From Candidatus Palauibacter scopulicola (lineage in GTDB: Bacteria; Gemmatimonadota; Gemmatimonadetes; Palauibacterales; Palauibacteraceae), in the NCBI RefSeq assembly GCF_947581915.1, contig NZ_CANPWG010000010.1, positions 53,388 through 117,387 of the forward strand: a stretch of DNA of 64,000 nt. Direction: 5' to 3'. The notes beneath the pieces are model-generated. The model was not told the origin of the DNA. It did not search any database and saw nothing but the letters and a program-made list of their open reading frames with translations. The translations under genes and the position numbers were made by a program. Positions 6,683 through 16,138 of this stretch are shown piece by piece. The first letter of the stretch is position 1, and the number at the start of each line of letters is the position of its first letter.

Positions 6683-8077
6683 CTAACGATCCCCGCCCGC
6701 AGCGCCCGAACCCGGCGACCTCAACTCCAGAGGGACGGTCGGAGGCAGCCGCTTCAAGACGATCGTGGGAACATCGAATTCATCCGTCTCGACGAAGGCA
6801 ACGAGACCGCCGGGCCCGAAGGCGTCGGGCATGGGCGTGTCCTCCAACGACAGGGTGCCCACGTACTCGCCCTCCTGTGAGAGGACATCGATCCAGCCGG
6901 CGGCGGCCTCCTCCCCCTCCGAGTCTCCGCCCGAGGGTGCGACCTGCGCATCGATCTGCGCCAGGGGGTCGCTCCCCCAGCGCTGGACCCAGATCGCCCC
7001 CTCCCACGTCGTCCGAAGATCCCGCACGATGGGCACCTCCGGCATGAAACCCGCGTTCGCCACCGCGTCGCGCATGCCGGCCACCATGTCGTCCACCATG
7101 GCCGCCACCTGCGCGCGCAGCTCCGGCGGGAGATCGTCGAACGACTGGCCGTTGACCTGCCCCGTAACCGAGGCTTCCAGACTTTCCATCATCCGGGCCC
7201 GCGCGCGCTCCCGCAGCCGTTCCGTGACGGGTTCGGGCTGGAGGGGACGGCCGACGACACGGACCGGAGCACCGGGAACCGGCTGGATCTTGATGGCGTG
7301 GGCGGAGGAATCCGAAAACGCCACGCCCCCGCCCGGGAGGACATCGAACACGAGGTCCGGCACGAACCCCATGAACGCATCGCCGAAGGCGTCGAACATG
7401 TCGGACGGATCCGCAGCCTCCATCGTGACCTCCTGCTCCGGCTGCGCCTGCCATCCTTCCGCGAACGGCGTCGCGGCGGCCTCTTCCGCGCCGGCGAGCG
7501 ACGTGCGGTAGATGGTGCGGTCGCCGGCCTCGACGGACACTTGCCCGTTGCTGAAGCGCGCGTCCGGGCTTCGGGTCAGGTACAGCGTTTCCCCCTCCCG
7601 GGCGGCGCGCACGGCCAGCGCGGAAGCGGTCTCGGAGGCGCCCTCGATCGCGAAGCGGATCGTGCGCTCGAACGATCCATCGGGACCGAAGAGGAGATAG
7701 GCGCGGTGACCGTTGTCGACGATCACGACCCCTCCCGCGGGCCGGGCCACCATGTGCCCCACGTCGCGAAGCTCGCCCGGGCCGTCCCCCCTGCGCCCGA
7801 ACTCCGCCGCCAGGCCTCCGGCTCCGTCCACGACCACGATGCGGGTGGAGGACCCGGCTTCGTCGCGGATGTAGAGCCGGCCACCGGCATCGAAGTCCAG
7901 GTCCGCGATCTCCGTGAACGCGTCCCACCCCTCCGCCGCGATCCCCCCGATCCGGTACACCTCCTCGAAATCGGCAGCGAGCGGGCGATCCTCGTCCGGA
8001 GGCGGAGCGGCCGAACCCCCGGGTTCCCCTCCACAACCCACCAGCAACGTAAGCAATACCGCAGGGCTGAATCTCAT
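6683..8077 (-). CDS. 6-bladed beta-propeller lipoprotein
   Basis: A 464-residue protein with a lipoprotein signal (LLTLLVGCG, lipid Cys about residue 15). Blades carry repeated phrases such as [15 protein letters not shown], and the strongly conserved [12 protein letters not shown]. This is the 6-bladed propeller family (PF17170-like) that is expanded in Gemmatimonadota and Bacteroidota. It is probably anchored in the periplasm or outer membrane. No enzymatic residues are evident. ATG 8077 has a GGGGGAG ribosome-binding site. It lies 31 nt after the DUF1080 gene on the same strand. A paralogue is at 31854-33197. Confidence 0.85.
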   Translation of the reverse strand: MRFSPAVLLTLLVGCGGEPGGSAAPPPDEDRPLAADFEEVYRIGGIAAEGWDAFTEIADLDFDAGGRLYIRDEAGSSTRIVVVDGAGGLAAEFGRRGDGPGELRDVGHMVARPAGGVVIVDNGHRAYLLFGPDGSFERTIRFAIEGASETASALAVRAAREGETLYLTRSPDARFSNGQVSVEAGDRTIYRTSLAGAEEAAATPFAEGWQAQPEQEVTMEAADPSDMFDAFGDAFMGFVPDLVFDVLPGGGVAFSDSSAHAIKIQPVPGAPVRVVGRPLQPEPVTERLRERARARMMESLEASVTGQVNGQSFDDLPPELRAQVAAMVDDMVAGMRDAVANAGFMPEVPIVRDLRTTWEGAIWVQRWGSDPLAQIDAQVAPSGGDSEGEEAAAGWIDVLSQEGEYVGTLSLEDTPMPDAFGPGGLVAFVETDEFDVPTIVLKRLPPTVPLELRSPGSGAAGGDR

Positions 8078-8108
8078 CTCATCTCCCCCGACGACACGCC
8101 GGTTCAGA

Positions 8109-9491
8109 TCAGTTGCCGAGGTTGGTGATCGTCAGGTTGCGCCAGCGAACCTTGATGCCGCCGCCGTCGTGGATCTGGAGCGCGATCGAACCCTCGGCCT
8201 CTCCGATCTGCTCGTCCTCCAACTCCACCATCCTCGTGCCGTTCAACCACGTCTCAACGCGGTCGCCGTCGGCCCGGATCCGCATCGTGTTCCAGTCGCC
8301 CATGCGGAGGGCGGCGTCGAGTTCCGGGTCGGGCTGTACGAGCCAGCCGCGCCCGTACGACTCGTAGATGCCGCCGGTGAAGAGGCCCGGGGGCGCGACC
8401 TCGGCCTGCCAGCCGCTGACGGTCGTCCCGTCCACGCTGGAGCGGAGGAAGACGCCGCTGTTCCCGTCCGCCTCCTGCTTGAACTCGACGGTGAGGTCGA
8501 AGTCGCGGTAGGTCGCTTCGGTCACGAGATAGCCGTACGCCGCGTCGGGGCCGCTCTCGCACACGATTTCCCCGCCCTGCTCTCCGTCCTCCACGTACCA
8601 GCGCTCGGTCCCGTGCACGCGCCAGCCGTCGAGGTTCTCGCCGTTGAAGAGGGAGACGGACTCGAGGGGACGGATCCGGATGTTGCGGTACCAGACGTTG
8701 CGCCCGTGGTCCTGGAGGCCGATCGGCCCGGAGGCGGCGCGCCCGTAGCGGGGATACGGTGCGAACTTGCTCGCGGCGACGAGCGCCTCCCACTCGGCCG
8801 ACCCCAGCTCGTACTCGACCGTCTTCGTGCCGTTCAGCCAGTGCTCGACGAGGTCGTTCTGGATGCGGATCCGGCCCTCGTTCCACTCACCCGGCCCCCG
8901 GAGCGCCTTCTCGCCGGAGGCGTGGAGATCGTAGTTGTCGCCGGTCAGGTGCGTGTGCATGTCCATCGTGCCCATCTCGATGTACGCCGGGTCGTCGAGC
9001 ACCTGGTATTCGGGCGCGTTGTACCAGATCGCGGCGCCCTCCTCCTCGATCACGCGGTAGAGCACGCCGCTGTTCGCGACCTCCGACAGCATGAACTCGA
9101 ACTTCAGGTCGAAGTCGGAGAACGATTCGGTGGTGACGATGTCGCCGCCGATCGCCACATCGGGGTCGGTCGCGGTCGCGCCCACGACGAGCGCGCCATC
9201 GATCACCGCCCAGCCGGTGTCCGGGAAGGTCTCCAGGTTGTAGCCGCGCCAGCCCGCCGTCGTCTCGCCATCGAAGAGGAGGCGCCAGCCGGCCTCGCGT
9301 TCGGCCGCGGTCAGCGTGTTCGGCGCCGCTTCCGCCGCGCCCGTCTCCCCCGCCTCCGGCGAGGACTCCGGAGCCTGGGCACAGCCGAGGGCCAGCCCCG
9401 CCGCCAGCGCGGTGAGGAGCGGGACGCGGGGTGCGAGCGTCGCGCGGACCCGGAGTCGCGCGTGGAGCCGGTGGCGTCGCGGGGCGGGCAT
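8109..9491 (-). CDS. tandem DUF1080 (3-keto-disaccharide hydrolase-type) exported protein
   Basis: A 460-residue protein: a basic N-terminus and hydrophobic signal with a possible lipid Cys (LALGC), an Ala/Glu-rich linker, then two concanavalin-like DUF1080 domains. The first begins [18 protein letters not shown] (about residue 67) and the second begins [17 protein letters not shown] (about residue 280). Each ends with the family's [16 protein letters not shown] type strand. DUF1080 proteins cleave 3-keto-glycosides or bind polysaccharide. The gene follows a Gfo/Idh/MocA oxidoreductase with a 1-nt TGATG overlap, the usual pairing for 3-keto-glucoside catabolism. An apparent long N-terminal extension is only the other frame of that upstream gene. 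Confidence 0.88.
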   Translation of the reverse strand: MPAPRRHRLHARLRVRATLAPRVPLLTALAAGLALGCAQAPESSPEAGETGAAEAAPNTLTAAEREAGWRLLFDGETTAGWRGYNLETFPDTGWAVIDGALVVGATATDPDVAIGGDIVTTESFSDFDLKFEFMLSEVANSGVLYRVIEEEGAAIWYNAPEYQVLDDPAYIEMGTMDMHTHLTGDNYDLHASGEKALRGPGEWNEGRIRIQNDLVEHWLNGTKTVEYELGSAEWEALVAASKFAPYPRYGRAASGPIGLQDHGRNVWYRNIRIRPLESVSLFNGENLDGWRVHGTERWYVEDGEQGGEIVCESGPDAAYGYLVTEATYRDFDLTVEFKQEADGNSGVFLRSSVDGTTVSGWQAEVAPPGLFTGGIYESYGRGWLVQPDPELDAALRMGDWNTMRIRADGDRVETWLNGTRMVELEDEQIGEAEGSIALQIHDGGGIKVRWRNLTITNLGN

Positions 9492-10882
9492 CAGAGGAGC
9501 CTCATGGCGTCGGGGTCCCAGTGCACGATGCGGTCCTCGAAGTAGGAGAGGTTGCAGGCCAGCGCGGGGGCGGCCGCGCGCAGCCCGAAGGCCGCGTCCT
9601 CGCGCACGGGCGGGCCGCCACGAATCGCCTCGAACCAGTTGAAGAAGTGGTCGACGTGGGCGCCGCGGTATCCGCGCTCGACCTCGTACCGGACCTCGGC
9701 CGGGGGGAGCATCCGGACCCGCGGCGGGAGCCCATCGGCCGACGCCGCGGCCTCGGCCATCTTCTCCTGGGAGAAGGTATCCATGGGGTCTACGGCGACG
9801 TTCTTCCGAAGGATGACCTCGGTCCACGTCACGTCCATCGCGCCCTCGCTCCCCACCAGTCTCAGGAACGTGCTGCCCGAGGTCCCGTCCACGAAGTTCA
9901 CGCGCAGCGACAGGTTGAAGCCCGGGTGCGTTTCCGTCTCCGGATAGTCGAACACGCCCAGGAGCACGTCCGGCACCTCGCGGCCGTCCTTCCAGTAGCG
10001 GAGCCCTCCGGCGGCCTGGATCCGGGTCGGGCCGCGCGAACTCACGACGAAGTGGAGGCTGGAGAAGAGATGGACGAAGAGGTCGCCCGCCACGCCGGTC
10101 CCGTAGTCGCGGTAGTTGCGCCAGCGGAAGATGCGCAGGGGGTCGTATGGGCGGTCGGGGGCCGGCCCGAGGAAGCCCTTCCAGTCGACGGTCTCCTCGG
10201 AGGCGCCGGCCGGGATCGGGTACTGCCACGCCCCGATGGGATCGTTGCGCGCCCAGAATCCCTCGGCGTAGTTGAGTTCGCCGATCGCCCCTTCCTCGTA
10301 CAGTTCCTTCGCCTTCTCGTTGCCGAGCGAACTCATCCCCTGGCTGCCCACCTGGAACACCGACCCGGACTCCCGCTCGGCGGCGACAAGATCGTGCCCT
10401 TCCTCGATCCGGTGGACCATCGGCTTCTCGCAGTAGACGGCTTTGCCGGCGCGGAGGGCATCGACGGAGATCGGCTGGTGCCAGTGGTCCGGCGTGCCCA
10501 CGATCACGGCGTCGACCTCGTCCCGGGCGAGCACCTCCCGGTAGTCGCGGGTGGTGAAGATGTCCCCGTGCCGCTCGCGCGCGGCTTCGAGCCGTCCGTC
10601 GAACACATCGCAGGCGGCCACCAGCTTCACGCCCGGAATGCGCAGCGCGGTGGAGACATCCGCCATGCCCATCCCGCCTGCGCCGATTACGGCCAGTCCG
10701 ATGTCGTCGGATGGCGCTGCGCGACGGGGTTCCGGCTCCCGCGCGAGCGTGCGGCGGACGGCGGGCCCGCTCCGGCGCCCGGATTCGGCGCCGGCCAGGA
10801 GCGAGGGCGCGCCCGCGGCCAGCACGGAGCCGGCGGCCACGGATTTGACGAAACTCCGGCGGTCTCTCTTTTCTTCGCTCAT
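9491..10882 (-). CDS. Gfo/Idh/MocA family oxidoreductase with Tat signal
   Basis: A 463-residue protein with an N-terminal twin-arginine signal (RDRRSFVKSVAAGSVLAAGA), then a Rossmann NAD(P) motif (IGLAVIGAGGMGMADV, about residue 60) and the family's EKP catalytic motif (KAVYCEKPMVHRIEEG, about residue 148). The C-terminal half is the alpha/beta substrate domain. Such Tat-exported members oxidise sugar hydroxyls, often at C3, with a tightly bound nucleotide. It is translationally coupled to the tandem DUF1080 protein, which could hydrolyse the 3-keto product. The substrate is inferred from context only. Confidence 0.9.
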   Translation of the reverse strand: MSEEKRDRRSFVKSVAAGSVLAAGAPSLLAGAESGRRSGPAVRRTLAREPEPRRAAPSDDIGLAVIGAGGMGMADVSTALRIPGVKLVAACDVFDGRLEAARERHGDIFTTRDYREVLARDEVDAVIVGTPDHWHQPISVDALRAGKAVYCEKPMVHRIEEGHDLVAAERESGSVFQVGSQGMSSLGNEKAKELYEEGAIGELNYAEGFWARNDPIGAWQYPIPAGASEETVDWKGFLGPAPDRPYDPLRIFRWRNYRDYGTGVAGDLFVHLFSSLHFVVSSRGPTRIQAAGGLRYWKDGREVPDVLLGVFDYPETETHPGFNLSLRVNFVDGTSGSTFLRLVGSEGAMDVTWTEVILRKNVAVDPMDTFSQEKMAEAAASADGLPPRVRMLPPAEVRYEVERGYRGAHVDHFFNWFEAIRGGPPVREDAAFGLRAAAPALACNLSYFEDRIVHWDPDAMRLL

Positions 10883-10983
10883 GTCGGATACACAATCATT
10901 CCGTGGATTCGAGGGCGAGGTTCGCCCGGGGCTGGCTCGAACGTAAGGTTGTGCGGATCAGGTCACCAAGAGGAGGGGTAGGC

Positions 10984-11607
10984 GTGCGAACACGTTGGGC
11001 TCGATGGTTGAAGGCGGCCACCCTGGTGGCGCTCGGTTCGGGGCTCGCGCGCGTCGCTTCCGCCCCGTCCGTCGCAGCCGCGTCCGGGGACCCGGTCCTC
11101 GTCGTCGTCGAGACGGAGATGGGCGCCTTCGAACTCGAAGTGGACATCGACCGGGCGCCCGTCACCGCGGCCAACTTCCTCCGCTACGTGGACGGCGGGT
11201 TCTACGACGGCGGCGCCTTCTTCCGGACCGTCCACGCGGACAACCAGCCCGACGACTCCATCCGGATCGCCGTCGTCCAGGGCGGGCGGAACCCGGACCT
11301 GGAGGCCGAGTCCTTCCCGCCGGTCCCGCTGGAACGCACCTCCGAGACGGGACTCCTGCATGAGGACGGGACGGTGTCGATGGCGCGCGGCGGCCCCGAC
11401 ACCGCCACGCAGAGCTTCTTCATCTGCATCGGCGACCAGCCGTCGCTCGACTTCGGCGGCATGCGCAACCCCGACGGCCAGGGCTTCGCCGCCTTCGGGC
11501 GCGTGGCGGCCGGCATGGACGTGGTACGCGCGATCCACCGCGCCCCCTACGACGCGCAACAACTCACCCCGCCCGTGCGGATCACGAGAGTATACCGGAA
11601 GGAGTGA
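10984..11607 (+). CDS. exported cyclophilin-type peptidyl-prolyl isomerase
   Basis: Starting at GTG 10984, which has a strong AGGAGG site 8 nt upstream, it encodes 207 residues with a signal peptide (LKAATLVALGSGLARVASA). The cyclophilin core follows: VETEMGAFELEVDIDRAPVT, a widened FFRTVHADNQPDDSIRIAVV in place of FHRVI, then GTVSMARGGPDTATQSFFIC and GFAAFGRVAAGMDVV. The cyclophilin layout is intact, with the Arg after FF present. It should catalyse cis-trans prolyl isomerisation in the periplasm. It is the first gene of a plus-strand run reaching 14442. Confidence 0.88.
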   Translation: MRTRWARWLKAATLVALGSGLARVASAPSVAAASGDPVLVVVETEMGAFELEVDIDRAPVTAANFLRYVDGGFYDGGAFFRTVHADNQPDDSIRIAVVQGGRNPDLEAESFPPVPLERTSETGLLHEDGTVSMARGGPDTATQSFFICIGDQPSLDFGGMRNPDGQGFAAFGRVAAGMDVVRAIHRAPYDAQQLTPPVRITRVYRKE

Positions 11608-11645
11608 GGATCTTCCGGCACGACCATTCGGAAGGGAGGACCGCC

Positions 11646-12761
11646 ATGCTGATCATTCGCTACGACGGAATCCGGCCATTGGCCCGTGGGAGCCGGGCGC
11701 GGAGGGGCTGCTGGCTTCTCCTCATCGCGGCGGTCCTCGTGGCCACAACGGCTTTGGCCGCCGGTCCCATCTCGGCGCAGACCGAGCCGCCCGCGGAGCC
11801 GCCGGCCGACTGGGAGGCGACGGCGATCGATTACAGCAACGTCCCGTATCCGCACCCGGTGTCGTACCTCGACGTCGACGTCTACGGGAACGGCTATCGG
11901 CTCGCGTACATGGATGTGGCTCCGGCCGGCCCCGCGAATGGCCAGACGGTCGTCCTCTTTCACGGGATGAACTTCTTCGCGGCGGGGTTCCGGCCCACGA
12001 TCGAGGCGCTGCGGAACGCGGGGTTCCGGGTGATCGCGATCGACCGGCTGGGCTTCGGCCGCTCCTCGAAGCCCATCATCCACTACAACCTCCACATCCC
12101 CGCCCGGAACGCGAAGCGGCTGCTCGACGCGCTGGGGATCGAGCGCGCCGCGATCGTCGGACATTCGATGGGCGGGATGGCGGCGACCCGATTCGCCTCG
12201 ACGTATCCCGAGGCGACGACGCACGTCGCCATGGTGAACCAGATCGGCCTCACCGACTCGCGTCCCGGCCGGGAGTGGACGGACACGAATGAAAATTATG
12301 CGTCGGTGCTCAACGGGACGACGTATCAGTCGGTCTTGCGCGGGCACATGCGCTACTACCCGAACGGCTGGCGCCCGGAATACCTCGAGTGGGTGAAGGT
12401 CCAGTACGGCCTCACGCTGAGCGGAGACTGGCCGCGCATGGCGCGGGTGCGGGCGGCGCAGCGCGCAATCCTGTACGAGGACCCCGTCGTTTACGAGTGG
12501 CAGCACATCGCGACGAAGGCGCTCGTCATCGGCGGCGCCGACGACCGCCTCGTGGCCAACTACCCGGTCCTCGCCCGAAACGTCGCCGAGGAACTTCAGA
12601 ACGCGGAACTCTTCCTCTTCCCGGAGGTCGGACATTCTCCGCAGTTCGAGATCCCGGAGCGTTTTCACGCGGAGCTGATCCGGTTCCTGCGGTCCGATCC
12701 CAACGAGCCAGCCGATCAGTCGTGGCGGGCAACGGACGTCGGCCGCCCGCCGGGCTCGTAG
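11646..12761 (+). CDS. exported alpha/beta hydrolase
   Basis: A 371-residue protein starting at ATG 11646 with a good ribosome-binding site (GGGAGGA). After the signal peptide (CWLLLIAAVLVATTALAAG), the fold shows the oxyanion-type HGMNF, the nucleophile elbow GHSMGG (Ser about residue 177), an acid in IGGADDRLV, and the catalytic His in VGHSPQF near the C-terminus. The triad is complete, so it should be an active hydrolase of the esterase/epoxide hydrolase/haloalkane dehalogenase-like superfamily. The substrate is unknown. It is 38 nt downstream of the cyclophilin gene. Confidence 0.88.
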   Translation: MLIIRYDGIRPLARGSRARRGCWLLLIAAVLVATTALAAGPISAQTEPPAEPPADWEATAIDYSNVPYPHPVSYLDVDVYGNGYRLAYMDVAPAGPANGQTVVLFHGMNFFAAGFRPTIEALRNAGFRVIAIDRLGFGRSSKPIIHYNLHIPARNAKRLLDALGIERAAIVGHSMGGMAATRFASTYPEATTHVAMVNQIGLTDSRPGREWTDTNENYASVLNGTTYQSVLRGHMRYYPNGWRPEYLEWVKVQYGLTLSGDWPRMARVRAAQRAILYEDPVVYEWQHIATKALVIGGADDRLVANYPVLARNVAEELQNAELFLFPEVGHSPQFEIPERFHAELIRFLRSDPNEPADQSWRATDVGRPPGS

Positions 12762-12796
12762 CGCGGGCGCCGACGGCGCGAATAGGTTCCTCCGCC

Positions 12797-13375
12797 ATGA
12801 AGAACTCGAAGCTGCCGCACTTCAGGCTGCCGCTCGTCACGCTTCCGCTCTTCGCCCTCCCGGTTGCCGCCGGCTGTACCGGGGAGGCGCCGGAGCGCCA
12901 GGTCCCCGTCGCGGACATGCAGGAACTGATGGTCTCCGTGATGGAGCCGGCCGCGGAGGCCTACTGGGACGGCGTGGGCGAGGTCCTCACCGAGGCGGGC
13001 GTGCACCAGTTCCGGCCCCTGACCGAGGAAGACTGGACCTCGCTCCGCAACGCCGCCTTCGTCCTCGCCGAATCCGGCAACCTGATGATGATGGACGGTC
13101 GCGCGCGCGACCGCGGCGACTGGATGGACCACTCGCGGACGATGGTCGAGGTGGGTCGCCTGGCGCTGGACGCCGTCGACCGCCGCAACCCGGGCGACGT
13201 ATTCGACGCCGGCGCGGAGGTCTATTACGCCTGCCGCGACTGCCACGCCCGCTACGCGGCGGAAACGCTCAGGCCGAGCGATCCGCACAGCGCTCCCGGA
13301 CCTGAAGAGGCTCCGGATCCCGACGCGCCCGCGACGGACGCGGCGACCGCTACGGACCGCGGGAACGGACGCTAG
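12797..13375 (+). CDS. exported c-type cytochrome, lipoprotein-like
   Basis: A 192-residue protein. The signal ends PLFALPVAAGCTGE, with a plausible lipidated Cys. The mature part is helical and ends with a haem-binding CRDCHARY (CxxCH, about residue 152), followed by a Pro/Asp/Ala-rich tail. One haem site near the C-terminus of a helical domain is the layout of cytochrome c-prime-like proteins. It probably carries electrons in the periplasm. It lies between an alpha/beta hydrolase and two integral membrane proteins on the same strand, and the membrane proteins could be its redox or assembly partners. Confidence 0.75.
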   Translation: MKNSKLPHFRLPLVTLPLFALPVAAGCTGEAPERQVPVADMQELMVSVMEPAAEAYWDGVGEVLTEAGVHQFRPLTEEDWTSLRNAAFVLAESGNLMMMDGRARDRGDWMDHSRTMVEVGRLALDAVDRRNPGDVFDAGAEVYYACRDCHARYAAETLRPSDPHSAPGPEEAPDPDAPATDAATATDRGNGR

Positions 13376-13387
13376 GCTTTCCGGCGC

Positions 13388-13942
13388 ATGGAACGTTTCC
13401 TCGAGTGGCTGGGGAACACCCCCTGGAGCGTGGCCCTGCTGGAGTCCACGCTCGCGTGGCCGCTGATCGAATCTTCCCACGTCCTGGCCGTGGCCCTCTT
13501 CTTCGGCACCGTGATGATGAACGACCTCCGGCTGCTGGGCTGGACGATGCGTCGCGTGCCGGTGTCGGAGGTCACGGGCCGGCTGCTCCCCTGGACGCGG
13601 CTCGGCTTCACAATCATGGTCGTCACGGGGCTTCTCATCTTCTACTCGAACCCGGTCCGCTACTACCACAACATCTTCTTTCGACTGAAGGTGATCCTGT
13701 TCGTGGTGGCGGGACTCAACGCCTTCCTGTTTCACCGCGGGATCCACCGCCGGGTGCTGGAGTGGGAACGCCTGCCCGTGCTTCCGGGGCGGGCGCGGGC
13801 GGCGGGGGCCATTTCGCTCGCGGCGTGGGCGCTCATCATCGTGGCGGGCCGACTCATTGCCTACAACTGGTTCGACTGTGACATCCCGGGACAGCCGGGC
13901 TGGGTGAACTGGGCGGCGGGCTGCCCCGTGGCGGGGGACTGA
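13388..13942 (+). CDS. integral membrane protein (DUF6644-like), copy 1
   Basis: A 184-residue protein with about four transmembrane helices. Conserved-looking polar positions are His in WPLIESSHVLAVALFFG, Asp-Leu-Arg-Leu-Leu-Gly, and RYYHNIFFRLKVIL. It is a paralogue of the next gene: both share the xxPIIEA/ESxHxL helix, the DLRLLG motif and a YYxxxFxxK motif. The His residues in helices would suit haem or quinone binding, but this is inference. It starts 12 nt after the cytochrome gene, and its TGA overlaps the next ATG (TGATG). Confidence 0.75.
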   Translation: MERFLEWLGNTPWSVALLESTLAWPLIESSHVLAVALFFGTVMMNDLRLLGWTMRRVPVSEVTGRLLPWTRLGFTIMVVTGLLIFYSNPVRYYHNIFFRLKVILFVVAGLNAFLFHRGIHRRVLEWERLPVLPGRARAAGAISLAAWALIIVAGRLIAYNWFDCDIPGQPGWVNWAAGCPVAGD

Positions 13943-14442
13943 TGGGCGGGCGTCAGCTCGCCCCGGAGTCGTGGCTCCCCTTCTTCGAGCGGCTGGAGCA
14001 CACGGCCATCGGGACGGCCGTGCGCGAATCGATCTGGGCCTTTCCCATCATCGAGGCGGTCCACCTGCTGGGGCTGGGGCTCCTGGGCGGGGCGGTGCTG
14101 CTCGCCGATCTCCGGCTCCTGGGGACGGGGCTCACGCGGCAGCCGATCGCGAACGTCGTGCGGCACGCGCGCCCGTGGCTCGTGGCGGGGGTGGCGCTGA
14201 TGTTCCTCACCGGGATTCCGCTGTTCCTCTCGGAAGCCGTGAAGTGCTACTACAACACGTCTTTCTGGGTGAAGATGATCTCGCTCCCCGTGGCGCTCGC
14301 GTTCACCTTCGCGGCCCGAAAGCGGGTGGTCGCCGCCGCGCCGGCGCGAGCGAACTGGCGGACCCGGCTCATCGCCGTGATCTCGCTGGGGTTGTGGTTC
14401 ACGGTGGCCGCCGCGGGACGCTGGATCGGCTTCTCCGCTTGA
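13942..14442 (+). CDS. integral membrane protein (DUF6644-like), copy 2
   Basis: A 166-residue protein with about four transmembrane helices, paralogous to the previous gene. Matching elements are FPIIEAVHLLGLGLLGG, LADLRLLGTGL, and KCYYNTSFWVKMI. The single-base TGATG overlap implies translational coupling and perhaps a heterodimer. It is the last gene of the run that starts with the cyclophilin. No function is established. Association with the haem protein immediately upstream suggests a membrane electron-transfer role. Confidence 0.75.
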   Translation: MGGRQLAPESWLPFFERLEHTAIGTAVRESIWAFPIIEAVHLLGLGLLGGAVLLADLRLLGTGLTRQPIANVVRHARPWLVAGVALMFLTGIPLFLSEAVKCYYNTSFWVKMISLPVALAFTFAARKRVVAAAPARANWRTRLIAVISLGLWFTVAAAGRWIGFSA

Positions 14443-14443
14443 A

Positions 14444-14467
14444 GCGCTGTTCAGCACCTTTCAGCGC
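14444..14467. terminator. weak hairpin between converging genes
   Basis: GCGCTG and CAGCGC can pair across a 12-nt loop at the junction of the membrane-protein gene (stop at 14442) and the converging protease gene (stop at 14461-14463). There is no T tract, and the right arm lies within the protease coding end. A terminator role is tentative. Confidence 0.3.
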
Positions 14468-16119
14468 CGGTCCGGCGGCTCCACCCGAATGAGTATGTCG
14501 GAGGGCCCGCTGAACGTCTTGGCCGGAGCCGCCGCGGCCACGTCCCTGGAGGGAAGCGCGTACTCCTCTGCCACGGACATGTCCACGACCCACCCCAAAT
14601 CGGCGAGCGCGCCCAGCGTGATGGCGGAAACGACGGTCACTTCCTCTCCCGGGCAGTTGCCCCGGGTCATGATCTCGCCGCACAGCACGCTCCGCCAATG
14701 CCCGCCGGCGTCGGCGTCCTCGGCAGGGTCGTTCGTCACCGGCACTTTCGCACCGGCGTAACCGCTCCCGCCGGCCGCATCGAACGCGGCAACGGCGTGC
14801 GGCCCGGGGAAATGGGTATCCACTCTTCTCGTACTGCTCGGGAGGTTCACGAGCCGCACGTCGCCCTGATACCAGTACGTGCCGATGCCGAAGACGTGGC
14901 CCAGTTCGTGCAGCATCACCTCGTAGGTGAAGTTGTCGGGGACGCGGCCGAACGGCGCGACGTACGGACGGTCCCGGGTCCAGTAGACTCCGCCGCCGGG
15001 GTGGTAGAAGCCGGCACCCGCCCGTCGGTCCACGCGGGCTCCCACCGGTCCGCCGCACGCGAGACCCCCGCAATCTTCATCCCCGTCGAACACGAGGACC
15101 GTGAAGTCGGCGGGGCTCGTGTTTTCCTTCAACGCGGCTTCGTAGAACCCCACCGCGTGATCGAACATCACCCTGGCGCAGGGCGACCAATCCTCCGGTT
15201 CCTCGTACACGAGTTCTATCCGAAATCCCGTCGAGGCGCGGTCGTAGAGGGGGCGCTCCTCCAGTTCCGGAGCGTAGCAGTCATCGACCGTCGTCAGCAT
15301 TCGCCCCGTGCTCAACTCGAAGGCGGACGAGAGCGCCCGGTAGTGCAGATACCGCCGCCCTCGCCCAACCGCCGTGATCTCCAGTTCACCGCTACCGTTC
15401 TGCCTGAGGTCGAGGTTGGGGGGGCCGTCGACCGGGATCTCGCCCACATGGAACTCGTCGACCGGGAAGGCGCCCAGGTGGAACTCGTAGGAGATGTCGG
15501 CGCCCGCGCGCGAGGTGAACCAGTCGAGCGGCGTGGACGCGCGATCCCCGATGTTGTCCAGCGTGACGCCTTCGGGCAGTCTCCCCGGCGCCGCGGCGGT
15601 GTCCAGGGCGGTGGGGAGGATCACCACCAGGCTGTCGGCCACCCTCCCCACCCTTGCGGTCACCGTGAGAATCTGGGCCTCGGCGGGCGTCCCCAAGTCG
15701 AAGATGGTCCAGAACCGGGGGCTCTCCCGCTGCAGCCATATCTGTCTCAGGCTGTCGCCGACGAGCGTGCGATACGTCACCTCATCCGTACCTGTGGTGA
15801 ACCTCACGGTCGGCTCCACGCCGGACACGACGTTCCCGTCCTCCTGCCTCGCCGTGACGCGGATGACCGGGGATGTGAGGCCGGGACGGATGATCAGGGT
15901 GTCAGTACCCGCCCACTCGTTGAAGTCGAGTTCGACGCCGCTGAGGTAGTCCTGGATGATCTTCCGCGTCTCGATGACCACGCTTGCGGCAATGGGCGCC
16001 GGCGGAGGCGGCGGTGCGGCCGGAGGGGCCGGCTCCGGCCCGGGGTCCAGCGTGTCGCCCCCGCTGCAGCCGGCAAGAAGGACGGCGACGCAGGCGCTGA
16101 TCCGACGTGGTCCCTTCAT
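14461..16119 (-). CDS. leishmanolysin-like (M8 family) metallopeptidase, lipoprotein
   Basis: A 552-residue exported protein. The lipoprotein signal (ISACVAVLLAGCSGG) is followed by a Pro-rich linker, an Ig-like domain of about 150 residues, and a metalloprotease domain. The zinc motif HELGHVFGIG (about residues 404-413) is followed by AAFDAAGGSGYAGAKVPV and HWRSVLCGEIMT, which matches the third zinc ligand and Met-turn arrangement of leishmanolysin-like enzymes. It should be an active cell-envelope zinc protease. Cys residues in the protease half probably form disulfides. An upstream frame extension overlaps the neighbouring gene and was not used. Confidence 0.85.
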   Translation of the reverse strand: MKGPRRISACVAVLLAGCSGGDTLDPGPEPAPPAAPPPPPAPIAASVVIETRKIIQDYLSGVELDFNEWAGTDTLIIRPGLTSPVIRVTARQEDGNVVSGVEPTVRFTTGTDEVTYRTLVGDSLRQIWLQRESPRFWTIFDLGTPAEAQILTVTARVGRVADSLVVILPTALDTAAAPGRLPEGVTLDNIGDRASTPLDWFTSRAGADISYEFHLGAFPVDEFHVGEIPVDGPPNLDLRQNGSGELEITAVGRGRRYLHYRALSSAFELSTGRMLTTVDDCYAPELEERPLYDRASTGFRIELVYEEPEDWSPCARVMFDHAVGFYEAALKENTSPADFTVLVFDGDEDCGGLACGGPVGARVDRRAGAGFYHPGGGVYWTRDRPYVAPFGRVPDNFTYEVMLHELGHVFGIGTYWYQGDVRLVNLPSSTRRVDTHFPGPHAVAAFDAAGGSGYAGAKVPVTNDPAEDADAGGHWRSVLCGEIMTRGNCPGEEVTVVSAITLGALADLGWVVDMSVAEEYALPSRDVAAAAPAKTFSGPSDILIRVEPPDRR

Positions 16120-16138
16120 GGCGCGCCGTGCTCTCGGG

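Noticed and set aside
8109..10895. A 928-residue fusion of the DUF1080 gene with an upstream domain
   Set aside because: The N-terminal half is the other frame of the Gfo/Idh/MocA gene; the real start is ATG 9491 with a signal peptide.
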